NCBI GenBank assembly: GCA_964408085.1
Contig: CAYOYB010000004.1
Coordinates: 1 to 64,000, forward strand
Origin: CAJLIR01 sp964408085
Lineage (GTDB): Bacteria; Bacillota_I; Bacilli_A; RF39; UBA660
Direction: 5' to 3'
DNA length: 64,000 bases
How positions within the stretch are numbered: the stretch's first letter is position 1; the number at the start of each line of letters is the position of its first letter. A program made the position numbers and the translations under genes. Of this stretch, positions 44,157-52,851 are shown one piece after another. The notes beneath the pieces were generated by a model that was not told the origin of the DNA, searched no databases, and saw only the letters and a program-made list of their open reading frames with translations.

Positions 44157-45692
44157 CTACTTACTAATTGATATTAGATAATCTTCTAATTTGTTCAATA
44201 AATAATCTGATGCATCCTGCCCATCAGCCTTCATTCTCAGCATTGTAATTATATCATCATCGTTTAATTCTATAATTAATTTGCCACTCTCTGTTAATAT
44301 CCCTGTTGAAGCTTTACGAGCATTATGCGAAAATCCTTTTCTTGATATAATAATAGCTACATTTCTTAAAACAGCATTATATAGATATTTTTCAGTTATA
44401 TAAATAAGATTTTGATCTAGCTCATCTTCATAATTCTTGAATTCAAAAACTACAAACCTTGTATTATAATGATGAATAAGAATTTTCCAAAATTCTGAAG
44501 TTTCTTTTAACCCACATATTAAATCCATTCTAAACATTCTATCTTCTGTACTACTTTGTTCTAGCATTCTTGTAAATTCTGTTCCAAACAAAAACCTAAC
44601 AATATCTACACATAATTTTTCATATATTTTATCACTTTCATTTTTATTACCATATTCCAAATCCCCTATTTTCTTTATGAAACTGGTTACATTGTCAATC
44701 TCCATGTCAATGCCTTCCCTTAATTCTTCTTTTGGTCGAATTTCAAAAGTTTCTAAATCTACTAATGGTTTTGGAATAATATCATAAATATTATACTGAA
44801 CTACTTCTATCAACGCTTTCATTAAATCATCATTTTCTTGTGATAAATATAATAAATTAGAAATATCAATAATTATAACTTTTCTTTCTTTATAAGAAAT
44901 TTCCTTTAATTCATCTGGAACTTGGCAAGACACAATTAGTATAGACACTACTTCTTCTTCATATTCTTCTTCCCATTTTCCCTTGTAATATTCTACTTGT
45001 TCTATTGCTCGTTTAATAATAGTGTTTTGTACAAACTCACTCCTATAGCTCTTAACTTCTATAATTATTTTTCTCCCATTATCGTCAACCACAAAATCTG
45101 TTCTCATAACTCTTTGGTTTGCTTTTAAAGCTACTTCTTTTTCAATTTTTGAAAATTTTAATTCTTTCAAAAGTTTTTCTACAAAACATTCAAATTTAAA
45201 TTCTAAGTAATTTGGATTTATATACCCATTAGCAATTACCTGCTGTATTGTCAATGAATAATCAATTGTTTTTTTATCTAACCATTTTTCATCTTTTGTT
45301 GTCATTTGAACTCTATCACAAAAACATATCACTTTAGATTCTTTAAATCCATGATATATACTTTTATACTTTTCCTCGGATATCTTTTCTATATCATTCA
45401 ATATAATATAATCAAAACTTACTATTGGAAATATATCATTATAATAATTACCTATTACTACATTTTCATGGTCTTTTAATAAATCTTTAAATTGTTGTTC
45501 TAAAAATTTTGTTTTATGAATTATTAGTATACGTTTTTTAGAATCTAGCAATTCAACCAAATACTTGATTACAGTACTTTTCCCCGTTCCAACTGGCATC
45601 TCAATAAAAATCTCTCTTTTATTTTGTTTCAAATTTTTAATGATGGTATCTATTATTTCTTTTTGGTATACTCGCATATCATTTTTTATCAT
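44157..45692 (-). CDS. Helicase-like protein with two restriction-nuclease-like domains
   Basis: 511 residues from the ATG at 45692 (AGGAGAA before it). An N-terminal SF2/Res-type ATPase half: Walker A MPVGTGKS (32-39), motif Ia ILIIHKTKFL, and a degenerate motif II ILNDIE (97-102). No second RecA domain is apparent. Then a PD-(D/E)xK-like core (D199, E212-V-K214) and, in the C-terminal 160 residues, a second one (RMD390 ... VFEFK, E417 and K419) of the type found in defence-associated restriction endonucleases. Single-gene unit, flanked by a 357-base gene-free gap. Probably a defence nuclease; no methyltransferase is nearby. Confidence 0.65.
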   Translation of the reverse strand: MIKNDMRVYQKEIIDTIIKNLKQNKREIFIEMPVGTGKSTVIKYLVELLDSKKRILIIHKTKFLEQQFKDLLKDHENVVIGNYYNDIFPIVSFDYIILNDIEKISEEKYKSIYHGFKESKVICFCDRVQMTTKDEKWLDKKTIDYSLTIQQVIANGYINPNYLEFKFECFVEKLLKELKFSKIEKEVALKANQRVMRTDFVVDDNGRKIIIEVKSYRSEFVQNTIIKRAIEQVEYYKGKWEEEYEEEVVSILIVSCQVPDELKEISYKERKVIIIDISNLLYLSQENDDLMKALIEVVQYNIYDIIPKPLVDLETFEIRPKEELREGIDMEIDNVTSFIKKIGDLEYGNKNESDKIYEKLCVDIVRFLFGTEFTRMLEQSSTEDRMFRMDLICGLKETSEFWKILIHHYNTRFVVFEFKNYEDELDQNLIYITEKYLYNAVLRNVAIIISRKGFSHNARKASTGILTESGKLIIELNDDDIITMLRMKADGQDASDYLLNKLEDYLISISK

Positions 45693-45725
45693 AATAATTT
45701 CTCCTGATTTTTCATATTTCCACAA

Positions 45726-46082
45726 CTGCAGATTTATTCATATTTTATCATACATAACCATTAATTTTCAATAAAGCAATCTATATTCGAAAATTATTTT
45801 AAAATTACTTTGGCTTTTAGTAAATAATCCGCCATAAACAATAAACATTAGTGAATATATATTTAACTCATTTATATAAAGGTTATCTATAACTCATTTT
45901 AATATTTTTTTCTAACACCTAAAATAATTAAACACTTTTTGCATTTACTGACAACGACAATTATTATCTGTTTTACTAATCATGGATATAATTCAAGCTT
46001 TGCAATAATTAAAAATTTCTATTTGATTTTCTAAATTTTAATATATAATATTTGCAATTAATATATTAGAATCAGATATTAT
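45726..46082. other. Gene-free stretch
   Basis: 357 bases, extremely AT rich. I see no supported gene. A promoter-like pair on the minus strand (TTGAAA, 18 bases, TAAAAT, around 45744-45773) could serve the helicase-nuclease gene. A 26-codon frame in the middle has no ribosome binding site and is not called. Confidence 0.4.
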
Positions 46083-47327
46083 TTATCTTATATTTAACAC
46101 ACATACACATTCAACATGTTTGGTATTAGGAAACATATCAACTGGTGTAATTTCGATAACATCATAACTTTCACTTAATAAATTTAAATCTCTAGCTAAT
46201 GTTACAGGATCACAAGAAACGTAAATAACTTTACAAGGTTTTACACTTATAATTCCTTTTATAGTGTTTTCGTTAAGCCCGCTCCTAGGTGGGTCCACTA
46301 TTATTACATCAACATTATTAGTAATATTTTCAAAAGATAGTTCACTAGAACCACATACAAACTCAATATTGTCAACTAAATTAGCCTTACTATTAATAAT
46401 CGCATCTTTAACTGCGTATTCATTTATTTCATATCCAATAACTTTATGAACAAATTTGCTAATATAAATACCAATTGTTCCTGTTCCACAATATAAATCT
46501 AAAACAATTTCGTCTCCTTTAAAATTTCCATATTCAATAATTTTGTCATATAGTTTAACACACATTTTTGGATTAACTTGAAAAAAAGAATCAGGGGAAA
46601 TTTTAAAAATATAATTTCCTAATTTTTCTTCTAAATAATTATCTCCATAAACTAAATTATAAATATTATCTTGTTTTACATAAATAGAATCAACGTTATT
46701 TTCAAGTTTTTTAATATTACTCAAATTAATATTTTTTCCTATAAATATTACCATTACTTTATTATTATAAAAACTACTTCTTATAATTATTTGTTCAATA
46801 TTTTCTAAATTAATTTTATTTTTTATTTTTAACAAAACTTCATTAATTTTATTTGAAGCAATATAACATTTATCAACATTAACCAATTTATAACTATTTT
46901 TTGTAAACAAACCAATCTCTTTTTCAACTTGAAAAGTTACCTTATTTCGGTAATAAAAATTATTATCAGATATAAATAAAATTGGTTTTATTTTATTTAT
47001 ATCAATGCTAGCAAACTTAGTAATAATATCTTTAATTTTATTTTCCTTAAAAACTAATTGATGCTCATAATTTATATGGTGCAAATCACATCCACCACAT
47101 CTATCAAAAAATGGACAAATACTATTTATTCGCTTATTACTATATTCTAAAAATTTAACTACTTTAGCTACATTATATTTTTTCTTTGATTTAGATATAC
47201 TAACCATAACTTTATCGCCAGGAATAACACTATCTACAAAAGTAACTTTACCATCAATATAACCAATACCTCTAGCATCATGATCAAATCTTTCAATCAT
47301 AACTTCATATAAATTTTCATCATTCAT
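46083..47327 (-). CDS. rlmCD: 23S rRNA (uracil-C5)-methyltransferase, RlmCD/TrmA family
   Basis: 414 residues from the ATG at 47327. A TRAM domain at the N-terminus (HDARGIGYIDGKVTFVDSVIPGD), then an iron-sulfur motif CPFFDRCGGCDLHH, an SAM-binding motif LDLYCGTGTIGIY and the catalytic region IVDPPRSGL ... YVSCDPVTLARD with the nucleophilic Cys. These enzymes make m5U in 23S rRNA. In Bacillota a single RlmCD often modifies two sites; which applies here is not visible. Confidence 0.92.
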   Translation of the reverse strand: MNDENLYEVMIERFDHDARGIGYIDGKVTFVDSVIPGDKVMVSISKSKKKYNVAKVVKFLEYSNKRINSICPFFDRCGGCDLHHINYEHQLVFKENKIKDIITKFASIDINKIKPILFISDNNFYYRNKVTFQVEKEIGLFTKNSYKLVNVDKCYIASNKINEVLLKIKNKINLENIEQIIIRSSFYNNKVMVIFIGKNINLSNIKKLENNVDSIYVKQDNIYNLVYGDNYLEEKLGNYIFKISPDSFFQVNPKMCVKLYDKIIEYGNFKGDEIVLDLYCGTGTIGIYISKFVHKVIGYEINEYAVKDAIINSKANLVDNIEFVCGSSELSFENITNNVDVIIVDPPRSGLNENTIKGIISVKPCKVIYVSCDPVTLARDLNLLSESYDVIEITPVDMFPNTKHVECVCVLNIR

Positions 47328-47427
47328 TTTAAACACCTAAAATTATTTTAACATTTTTATTAATATAACTCAAACATTGTTTTTTATCATAATATATGAT
47401 AAAATTTATAACAAGGAAGTTGATAGT

Positions 47428-48102
47428 ATGGCTAAGAAAAAAAATAAATCATTTGTTGAAATTAAAAAAAATAATGATGATTTTAATCAAAACATCATTG
47501 ATCCTTTAAAACAATATGAATATGTTGAACCCAAAAAAAAGGTACCTATTAAACAAATATTATTAGTATTAGCCGTAATTGTAACAATTTGTTTGATACT
47601 AATATTTTTTAAAATTATTGACAACCATGATAACGAAATAAATAAATCAAATGACGCTAATAGCCAGCAAACTAATAAACCTAATACCAACTTAAATACA
47701 TCAACAACAACCAAACCTAAACAAGATGATAATGACAAAATTACGGAAACACTTGTATGTTCATCGTCAAACATAGAAGATAATTTACAAATTGATGTGA
47801 AAGTAATTGCGAATTTTCATGATAAAAAATTACGTTCTGATGAAAATTTAATGACAATTAAGTTATTAGATCAAAACTCTAAAGATAAATTTGATAATTA
47901 TGTTACTACCTTACAAATGTTTTCGTTGTATTTAATGGAAAATTCCAACTATGAAATAACTGATTATAATGATGATAATGCATTTAGTATTTCAATAAAA
48001 ACAACTTATACAAAAGATACGAAAATTGAAAGTAATTTAAATTATGATGAAGACTATGAATCAGTAAAACAAAAGCTAATTGGACTTGGTCACAACTGTT
48101 AA
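47428..48102 (+). CDS. Membrane-anchored protein with YehR-like outer domain
   Basis: 224 residues from the ATG at 47428 (AAGGAAG before it). Cytoplasmic basic start, one membrane helix (about 44-66), a Thr/Asn-rich linker and an outer domain that begins LVCSSSNIEDN and ends GLGHNC. The Cys at each end and the strand pattern resemble the lipoproteins at 36135 and 50032 (YehR/DUF1307 type). The promoter is probably TTGTTT, 17 bases, TAAAAT just upstream. The function is unknown. Confidence 0.6.
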   Translation: MAKKKNKSFVEIKKNNDDFNQNIIDPLKQYEYVEPKKKVPIKQILLVLAVIVTICLILIFFKIIDNHDNEINKSNDANSQQTNKPNTNLNTSTTTKPKQDDNDKITETLVCSSSNIEDNLQIDVKVIANFHDKKLRSDENLMTIKLLDQNSKDKFDNYVTTLQMFSLYLMENSNYEITDYNDDNAFSISIKTTYTKDTKIESNLNYDEDYESVKQKLIGLGHNC

Positions 48103-48134
48103 AAAAAGAAAAATTAATAAAATTTTTCTTTTTT
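48102..48134. terminator. Bidirectional terminator
   Basis: AAAAAAGAAAAATT / AATTTTTCTTTTTT hairpin shared by two convergent genes. Confidence 0.7.
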
Positions 48135-48889
48135 TATATTAAATTAACAACCACAACGACTACGACTAATATAACAATACATAAAATTATAATCATCGTT
48201 TTCATCCAAAAATTATTCTTTTTTAATTTATTTTTTATCTCTTTTATATCATCAAAATCTTCTTCCTTAAAACTCATACTTGATGTATAAAAAGAATGAT
48301 CAATCTCATTTTTCTCTTCAATTATAGGCTTTACTTTAGGAACATCATTCATAACCCTATTAATTGAACTAATTCCACCAACAATAGTATTTTCATTATT
48401 AGATTTTAAATCACCTAATACATCCAATGACAAATCACGATCATTTAAATCTTTTAATAATTTAGTACTAGCTATTGTATTTAATAATTCGTTTAAATTT
48501 TCATCTTGCTCTTGTTTACTAGCTTTATAAGATTCAATTTTTTTTAATAAATTTATTTGTTCTTCTTTTAATTTATGATATTCATTTTTTTCAGTATTAT
48601 CAGTTTTAGCTTTTTCTAAAATTTCTCTAATATCATAATTTCGATTATCGTCTTCATCAATAACATTTAAGTTTAATTCTTCATTTCTTGTTGTTCTACG
48701 TTCAGGCTTTTTATCACGATTTAAAATTTCATTCAATTTAGCTGGGCTTATTTCATTAGCGTTCGATATTTGTTCAACATCTGGTTGACTTAAACTGTTG
48801 TGTATATCATCATAAAGTCGCTGATTTTTACGGGTACGTCTGGCTACTTCAACATCTGTTTGATAATATCTTTCCATTCTACTTGGCAT
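48134..48889 (-). CDS. Tail-anchored coiled-coil protein
   Basis: 251 residues from the ATG at 48889 (GAGGTGGG before it). A basic N-terminus (MPSRMERYYQTDVEVARRTRK), a long charged, partly coiled-coil region, and a single C-terminal helix (TMIIILCIVILVVVVVVVNLI). The N-terminal start with ERYYQ resembles small division- or wall-associated proteins, but I cannot name it. Convergent with the previous gene. Confidence 0.6.
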   Translation of the reverse strand: MPSRMERYYQTDVEVARRTRKNQRLYDDIHNSLSQPDVEQISNANEISPAKLNEILNRDKKPERRTTRNEELNLNVIDEDDNRNYDIREILEKAKTDNTEKNEYHKLKEEQINLLKKIESYKASKQEQDENLNELLNTIASTKLLKDLNDRDLSLDVLGDLKSNNENTIVGGISSINRVMNDVPKVKPIIEEKNEIDHSFYTSSMSFKEEDFDDIKEIKNKLKKNNFWMKTMIIILCIVILVVVVVVVNLI

Positions 48890-48946
48890 ATATCCCACCT
48901 CATTATAATAATGATATCATATTTTTTTAAATTTTAAAATATTTAC

Positions 48947-48975
48947 TTGCATTTTTAATACTATTTATCTATAAT
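48947..48975 (+). promoter_or_regulatory. Promoter of the ferredoxin gene
   Basis: TTGCAT (48947-48952), 17 bases, TATAAT (48970-48975), then AGGAGGAAAA before the ATG at 48996. Confidence 0.75.
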
Positions 48976-48995
48976 CTTTATTAGGAGGAAAAAAG

Positions 48996-49202
48996 ATGAA
49001 AAAAGTTATTGTAAATAAAGACAAATGTATCGCTTGTGGTGCTTGTGTTGGGTTAGTTGATGAAGTGTTTGAATTTGGTGATGATGATTTAGCACAAGTA
49101 AAAAACGATATTAATTTTGAAAATATGGATAAAGATTTAGAAGACGCTGTTAAAGACGCTATTGAAGGTTGTCCAACAGAAGCAATTGAAGAAGAAAAAT
49201 AA
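48996..49202 (+). CDS. Small [4Fe-4S] ferredoxin
   Basis: 68 residues. One cluster site: CIACGAC (C11, C14, C17) and C59 in EGCPTEAI, a monocluster ferredoxin of the Bacillus Fer type with an acidic middle. Electron carrier in the cytosol. It has its own promoter and a terminator (49215-49246), so it is a single-gene unit. Confidence 0.92.
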   Translation: MKKVIVNKDKCIACGACVGLVDEVFEFGDDDLAQVKNDINFENMDKDLEDAVKDAIEGCPTEAIEEEK

Positions 49203-49214
49203 TTAAAATTATCT

Positions 49215-49246
49215 AAAACCTAATTCACTATGTAGAATTAGGTTTT
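49215..49246. terminator. Bidirectional terminator after the ferredoxin gene
   Basis: AAAACCTAATTC / GAATTAGGTTTT hairpin with T-runs, between convergent genes. Confidence 0.85.
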
Positions 49247-49260
49247 ATTTGTTATAAAAT

Positions 49261-49977
49261 TTAATTTTTTGTCTCGGCATATAATTTTTTTACTTCTTTT
49301 AAATTTAAATAACGATATTCACCTGATTTTAAATTTTGAACATCTAAAAAAGCAATTTTTTCGCGTTTTAATTTTAATACTTCATATCCTACTGCCTCAA
49401 ACATTTTTTTAACTTGATGATTTTTACCTTCATGAATAATAATCTCAACTAAAGAAGTATTACTTTTTTTATCAAATTTTTTTAACCTTACCTTAGCTCT
49501 AGAAGTTTTAAAATTATCAATATATACACCATTAGCTAATTTATTTAAAATATCTTTAGGCACAAAACCAGCTACTTTAACTATATAAAGCTTTTCAATT
49601 TTATTTTTAGGATGCATTAATAAATTTGCTAACTCTCCATCATTTGTTAACAAAAGAGCACCTGTTGTATCATAATCAAGTCGACCAACTGGATATAAAC
49701 GCTTATCTGTTTCAATCAAATCTAAAACAGTTTGCCTATCTTTATCATCACTTGTTGTCGTTACAACTCCACGTGGTTTATTAAGTAAAATATATTCTTT
49801 CTCTTCAAATTTTAAAGTCTTATCAAAAATTGTGATAGTATCATTTTTATCAACACAAGTTCCTAAACGATTAATAATCTCACCATTTACTTTTACCTTA
49901 CCACTACTAATAAGTTCTTCTGCCTTACGTCTAGAACAATATCCGCTATTAGCAATAACTTTCTGTAATCTTTCCAT
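49261..49977 (-). CDS. rluB: Ribosomal RNA pseudouridine synthase RluB/RsuA family
   Basis: 238 residues from the ATG at 49977 (AGGTGA before it). An S4 domain (ERLQKVIANSGYCSRRKAEELI) and the catalytic PSI domain with LLNKPRGVVTTTSDD, the catalytic-Asp motif YPVGRLDYDTTGALLLTNDG and a closing KNHQVKKMFEAVG. Length and order match RluB, which modifies 23S rRNA near the peptidyl-transferase centre. RsuA-type specificity is possible. Confidence 0.92.
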   Translation of the reverse strand: MERLQKVIANSGYCSRRKAEELISSGKVKVNGEIINRLGTCVDKNDTITIFDKTLKFEEKEYILLNKPRGVVTTTSDDKDRQTVLDLIETDKRLYPVGRLDYDTTGALLLTNDGELANLLMHPKNKIEKLYIVKVAGFVPKDILNKLANGVYIDNFKTSRAKVRLKKFDKKSNTSLVEIIIHEGKNHQVKKMFEAVGYEVLKLKREKIAFLDVQNLKSGEYRYLNLKEVKKLYAETKN

Positions 49978-50010
49978 CTTAGTCACCTAGACTGATTATA
50001 CTGAAAAAAC

Positions 50011-50031
50011 AAAAAAAAAGCAAATGCTTTT
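50011..50031 (-). terminator. Terminator after the YehR-like lipoprotein gene
   Basis: On the minus strand AAAAGCA-TT-TGCTTTT type hairpin followed by a long T-run, directly after the stop codon at 50032. Confidence 0.7.
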
Positions 50032-50481
50032 CTATTTACAAGTATAACCAACATTTTCTAACATTTTTTTTGCTTCTTTTAATTTATTTATTTCCTTTTT
50101 AGTAACATACATCATACTTTCAAATAATTCATCGCCTATCTTCTCAACTTTTATTTTTACATTAACAGTGATAGTTGACTTCTTTAACTTTGCCTTACAT
50201 TCAACAAGCTTACTGCTAGCTGATTCATAAAAATCACAATACTCAGTAACATCTTCGTATTCTTTTTGAATTTCTTCTTCTGTATAATATTCATTATAGG
50301 TAGATTCCATCTTTATATTAATTTGTTTTAAATTTTCGCCATTTTCATCATAAACTAATTTATAGCTTTCATTATATGTATAACCAGGATTTTTAGCTTT
50401 CTTTTCGCATGTTAATTTACTTTTACTACAGCCTGTAAATACTATTAATATCATGAGTAATGCCAAAACTTTGTATTTCAT
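50032..50481 (-). CDS. Lipoprotein, YehR/DUF1307-like
   Basis: 149 residues. Lipobox FTGC (Cys18) with signal MKYKVLALLMILIVF. The mature part begins CSKSKLTCEKK, holds alternating strands and helices, and ends NVGYTC. This terminal-Cys layout and the SYKLVYDENGENL segment fit YehR-type (DUF1307) lipoproteins of unknown function. Single gene with its own terminator. Confidence 0.7.
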   Translation of the reverse strand: MKYKVLALLMILIVFTGCSKSKLTCEKKAKNPGYTYNESYKLVYDENGENLKQINIKMESTYNEYYTEEEIQKEYEDVTEYCDFYESASSKLVECKAKLKKSTITVNVKIKVEKIGDELFESMMYVTKKEINKLKEAKKMLENVGYTCK

Positions 50482-50527
50482 TTTATCACCAAAATAATAT
50501 TACACCCTTAATTATGATTAGTCAAAT

Positions 50528-51049
50528 TTATAAAATTAGGTTAACAATAATTATACTAATTATTATACAAACAATATCAGCTAATATTCCCGCTTTTAAA
50601 GCATATTTTATTTTTTTTACACCAATTGTTCCAAAATAAATTGTTAAAATATAAAAAGTTGTATCTGTTGAACCTTGTAAAATTGAACCTAACACTCCTA
50701 AAAAAGAATCAGGGCCATCATTTTCAAAAATATTTGTTAAAATTGCTAAAGCCGAAGAACCAGAAATAGGTCGCATAATCATCATTGGTAAAATTTGATA
50801 TGGAACTTTAAAAAAGGTAAAAAAGTTTGATAATTTATCAAAAAAAGCATCAATAAATCCACTTTTCAAAAAAATATTAACACCTAAAATCATCGCTAAC
50901 ATTGACGGAAATAAATTAAGGGCAAGTTCAATACTCTCTTTAGCGCCATCAACAAAAACATCATATATATTAACTTTCTTTTTAATACCATAAATAATAA
51001 TTCCTAAAATAATAATAGGAATAATCGCATTTGAAATAAATTGAATCAT
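50528..51049 (-). CDS. spmB: Spore maturation protein B-like
   Basis: 173 residues, membrane protein with a Gate domain. ELALNLFPSMLAMILGVNIF, MMIMRPISGSSALAILTNIF and TDTTFYILTIYFG are typical SpmB segments. In Bacillus the dacB-spmA-spmB operon dehydrates the spore core. The same three genes stand in the same order here, which supports the call. Overlaps spmA by 4 bases. Similar SpmAB pairs exist in non-sporulating bacteria, so sporulation is not proven. Confidence 0.88.
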   Translation of the reverse strand: MIQFISNAIIPIIILGIIIYGIKKKVNIYDVFVDGAKESIELALNLFPSMLAMILGVNIFLKSGFIDAFFDKLSNFFTFFKVPYQILPMMIMRPISGSSALAILTNIFENDGPDSFLGVLGSILQGSTDTTFYILTIYFGTIGVKKIKYALKAGILADIVCIIISIIIVNLIL

Positions 51050-51627
51050 TTTTTATCCCTAATAGCTAAAAAGCGATCAATAATAAGTCCTATAAATAAA
51101 GAAACAAAAGTTACGATTATACATGGCAACAAAATAAAAGTTGGGTTACTACTTCCATACATCATTCTTAAAGTTATAACAGTTGTTGGAATAATAGTTA
51201 AACCACAAGTATTAATAACTAAAAATGTAATCATACTTCTCGTTGCTTCATCTTTTTTAGGATTTAATTCTTGCAAAGATTTCATTGCTTTCAAACCAAA
51301 TGGTGTAGCCGCATTTCCAAGGCCAAACATATTCGCAACAATATTAGATGAAATATAACTAATTGACTCATGATTTTTTGGAATATCTGGAAATATTTTT
51401 GTTAAAATAGGTGAAATTAATTTAGAAAATTTTTCTAGTAAACCAGATTTTGAAGCAATATTCATGATACCAAGCCATAGAGCCATCACTGGTAAGATTT
51501 TTAAAATCATATCTAATGATGTCTTAGTACTATTTAAAATTTCTTCATTTATGATATCAACTTTACCAGTTACAACTGAAAAACAAATCCCAATAATTAT
51601 CAAAAAACCCCAAATTTTATTTACCAT
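51046..51627 (-). CDS. spmA: Spore maturation protein A-like
   Basis: 193 residues from the ATG at 51627, preceded by GTGGAAG and overlapping the dacB stop by 7 bases. An earlier frame start would overlap dacB further without a binding site. Membrane protein with Gate domain: SLDMILKILPVMALWLGIM, NMFGLGNAATPFGLKAMKSL and FLVINTCGLTIIPTTVI are family hallmarks. Acts with SpmB. Confidence 0.88.
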   Translation of the reverse strand: MVNKIWGFLIIIGICFSVVTGKVDIINEEILNSTKTSLDMILKILPVMALWLGIMNIASKSGLLEKFSKLISPILTKIFPDIPKNHESISYISSNIVANMFGLGNAATPFGLKAMKSLQELNPKKDEATRSMITFLVINTCGLTIIPTTVITLRMMYGSSNPTFILLPCIIVTFVSLFIGLIIDRFLAIRDKK

Positions 51628-52709
51628 AAATTCTTCCACCACTTTGCTAATTTTTGATACCATTTAAGTTTTTCTTGCTTTTTTTCTTGAACATAAACTT
51701 GTGTTGTAAAAATTTGCTTTTCATTCTGCATGACAGAAACATTCCCAACTATATCTCCATCTTTAACATTTTCATTTCTATTTAGCTTAATTTTTAAATA
51801 TAAATTACTTTTTTCTGATTTCATCAAAGGATAAGAAAAACCTTCTTTAATATAGAGCGTAGAATTTATATAATAATTTTCATCATAAATATTAATATCA
51901 CCAGCCTCTAAAATTTTGTAAGAAAAATAATTATTAAAGGCTTCTTCATATAAATCTTTATGGTCTGCAAAGTCATTCCCATCATTTAATGTTACAACAA
52001 CCAAATTTAAATTATCGCGGCTTGCTGTTGTAACCAAAGTTCTTCTTGCTTTATCAGTAAAGCCAGTTTTTCCACCTGTCGTATATTTATAACTATTTAG
52101 TAACCTATTTTTATTATACCAAGCATAAGAATTCATATTAGTAGTTAAAGTATATTTTTTAGTTCCTACAATCTTCCTATAAGTTTCGTTTTTCATCGCA
52201 TAACTCGTTAAGATTGCCATATCATAAGCACTTGAATAATTTCCTTTATCTTGATCTAAACCACTTGGATTATTAAATGTTGATTCATTCATACCAATTT
52301 CTTTTGCTTTATCATTCATCATTTTAACAAAACTATCAACATCACCACCAACAAAATTAGCAATAGCTAAAGCAGCATCATTTCCACTTCTTAACATAAG
52401 ACCATATAATAAATCCAAAAGTTTAAGTTGTTCTCCTTGTCTTATATAAATGCCTGAACCATAAGCTGGTAAGATCTCGTCACCAATTGTCACAACTTCA
52501 TCCAATTTCCCACTCTCAATCGCAACAATACAAGTCATAATTTTAGAAATTGAAGCTACTGTTCGAACATTATGAATATCTTTACTATATAAAATTCTAC
52601 CACTATCCATATCCATTAATATTGCCGATGTAGCACTAGTATCAAAAGCTTTAACACTATAAGGAATAATCGCCAAAAAGATTAAAACAAAACAACATAG
52701 CCTCTTCAT
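51621..52709 (-). CDS. dacB: D-alanyl-D-alanine carboxypeptidase (PBP5/DacB family)
   Basis: 362 residues from the ATG at 52709 (AGGTGG before it). Signal peptide ending in VKA, then a serine peptidase S11 domain: SISK (S53-K56), RSGNDAA and GGKTGFT are the three active-site motifs. A beta-rich C-terminal PBP5 domain and a basic amphipathic end (KWYQKLAKWWKNLW) anchor it to the outer face of the membrane. It trims peptidoglycan stem peptides. The spmA-spmB partners suggest the DacB type. Confidence 0.92.
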   Translation of the reverse strand: MKRLCCFVLIFLAIIPYSVKAFDTSATSAILMDMDSGRILYSKDIHNVRTVASISKIMTCIVAIESGKLDEVVTIGDEILPAYGSGIYIRQGEQLKLLDLLYGLMLRSGNDAALAIANFVGGDVDSFVKMMNDKAKEIGMNESTFNNPSGLDQDKGNYSSAYDMAILTSYAMKNETYRKIVGTKKYTLTTNMNSYAWYNKNRLLNSYKYTTGGKTGFTDKARRTLVTTASRDNLNLVVVTLNDGNDFADHKDLYEEAFNNYFSYKILEAGDINIYDENYYINSTLYIKEGFSYPLMKSEKSNLYLKIKLNRNENVKDGDIVGNVSVMQNEKQIFTTQVYVQEKKQEKLKWYQKLAKWWKNLW

Positions 52710-52851
52710 ATAACCACCTATAAAAAGATATGAAAAAAAGGACAAAATATGCACTATATTGATTATTGATGTCAAATCACGTAAAATTAAATACTTTAGG
52801 GAAAAAATTCAATAAAAAATGATACAATAATATAAGAAAAGGAAAATATTT

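Noticed and set aside
45726..46082. A small gene of about 26 codons in the gap
   Set aside because: No ribosome binding site, no conserved pattern I can name, and strongly AT-rich surroundings where such frames occur by chance.
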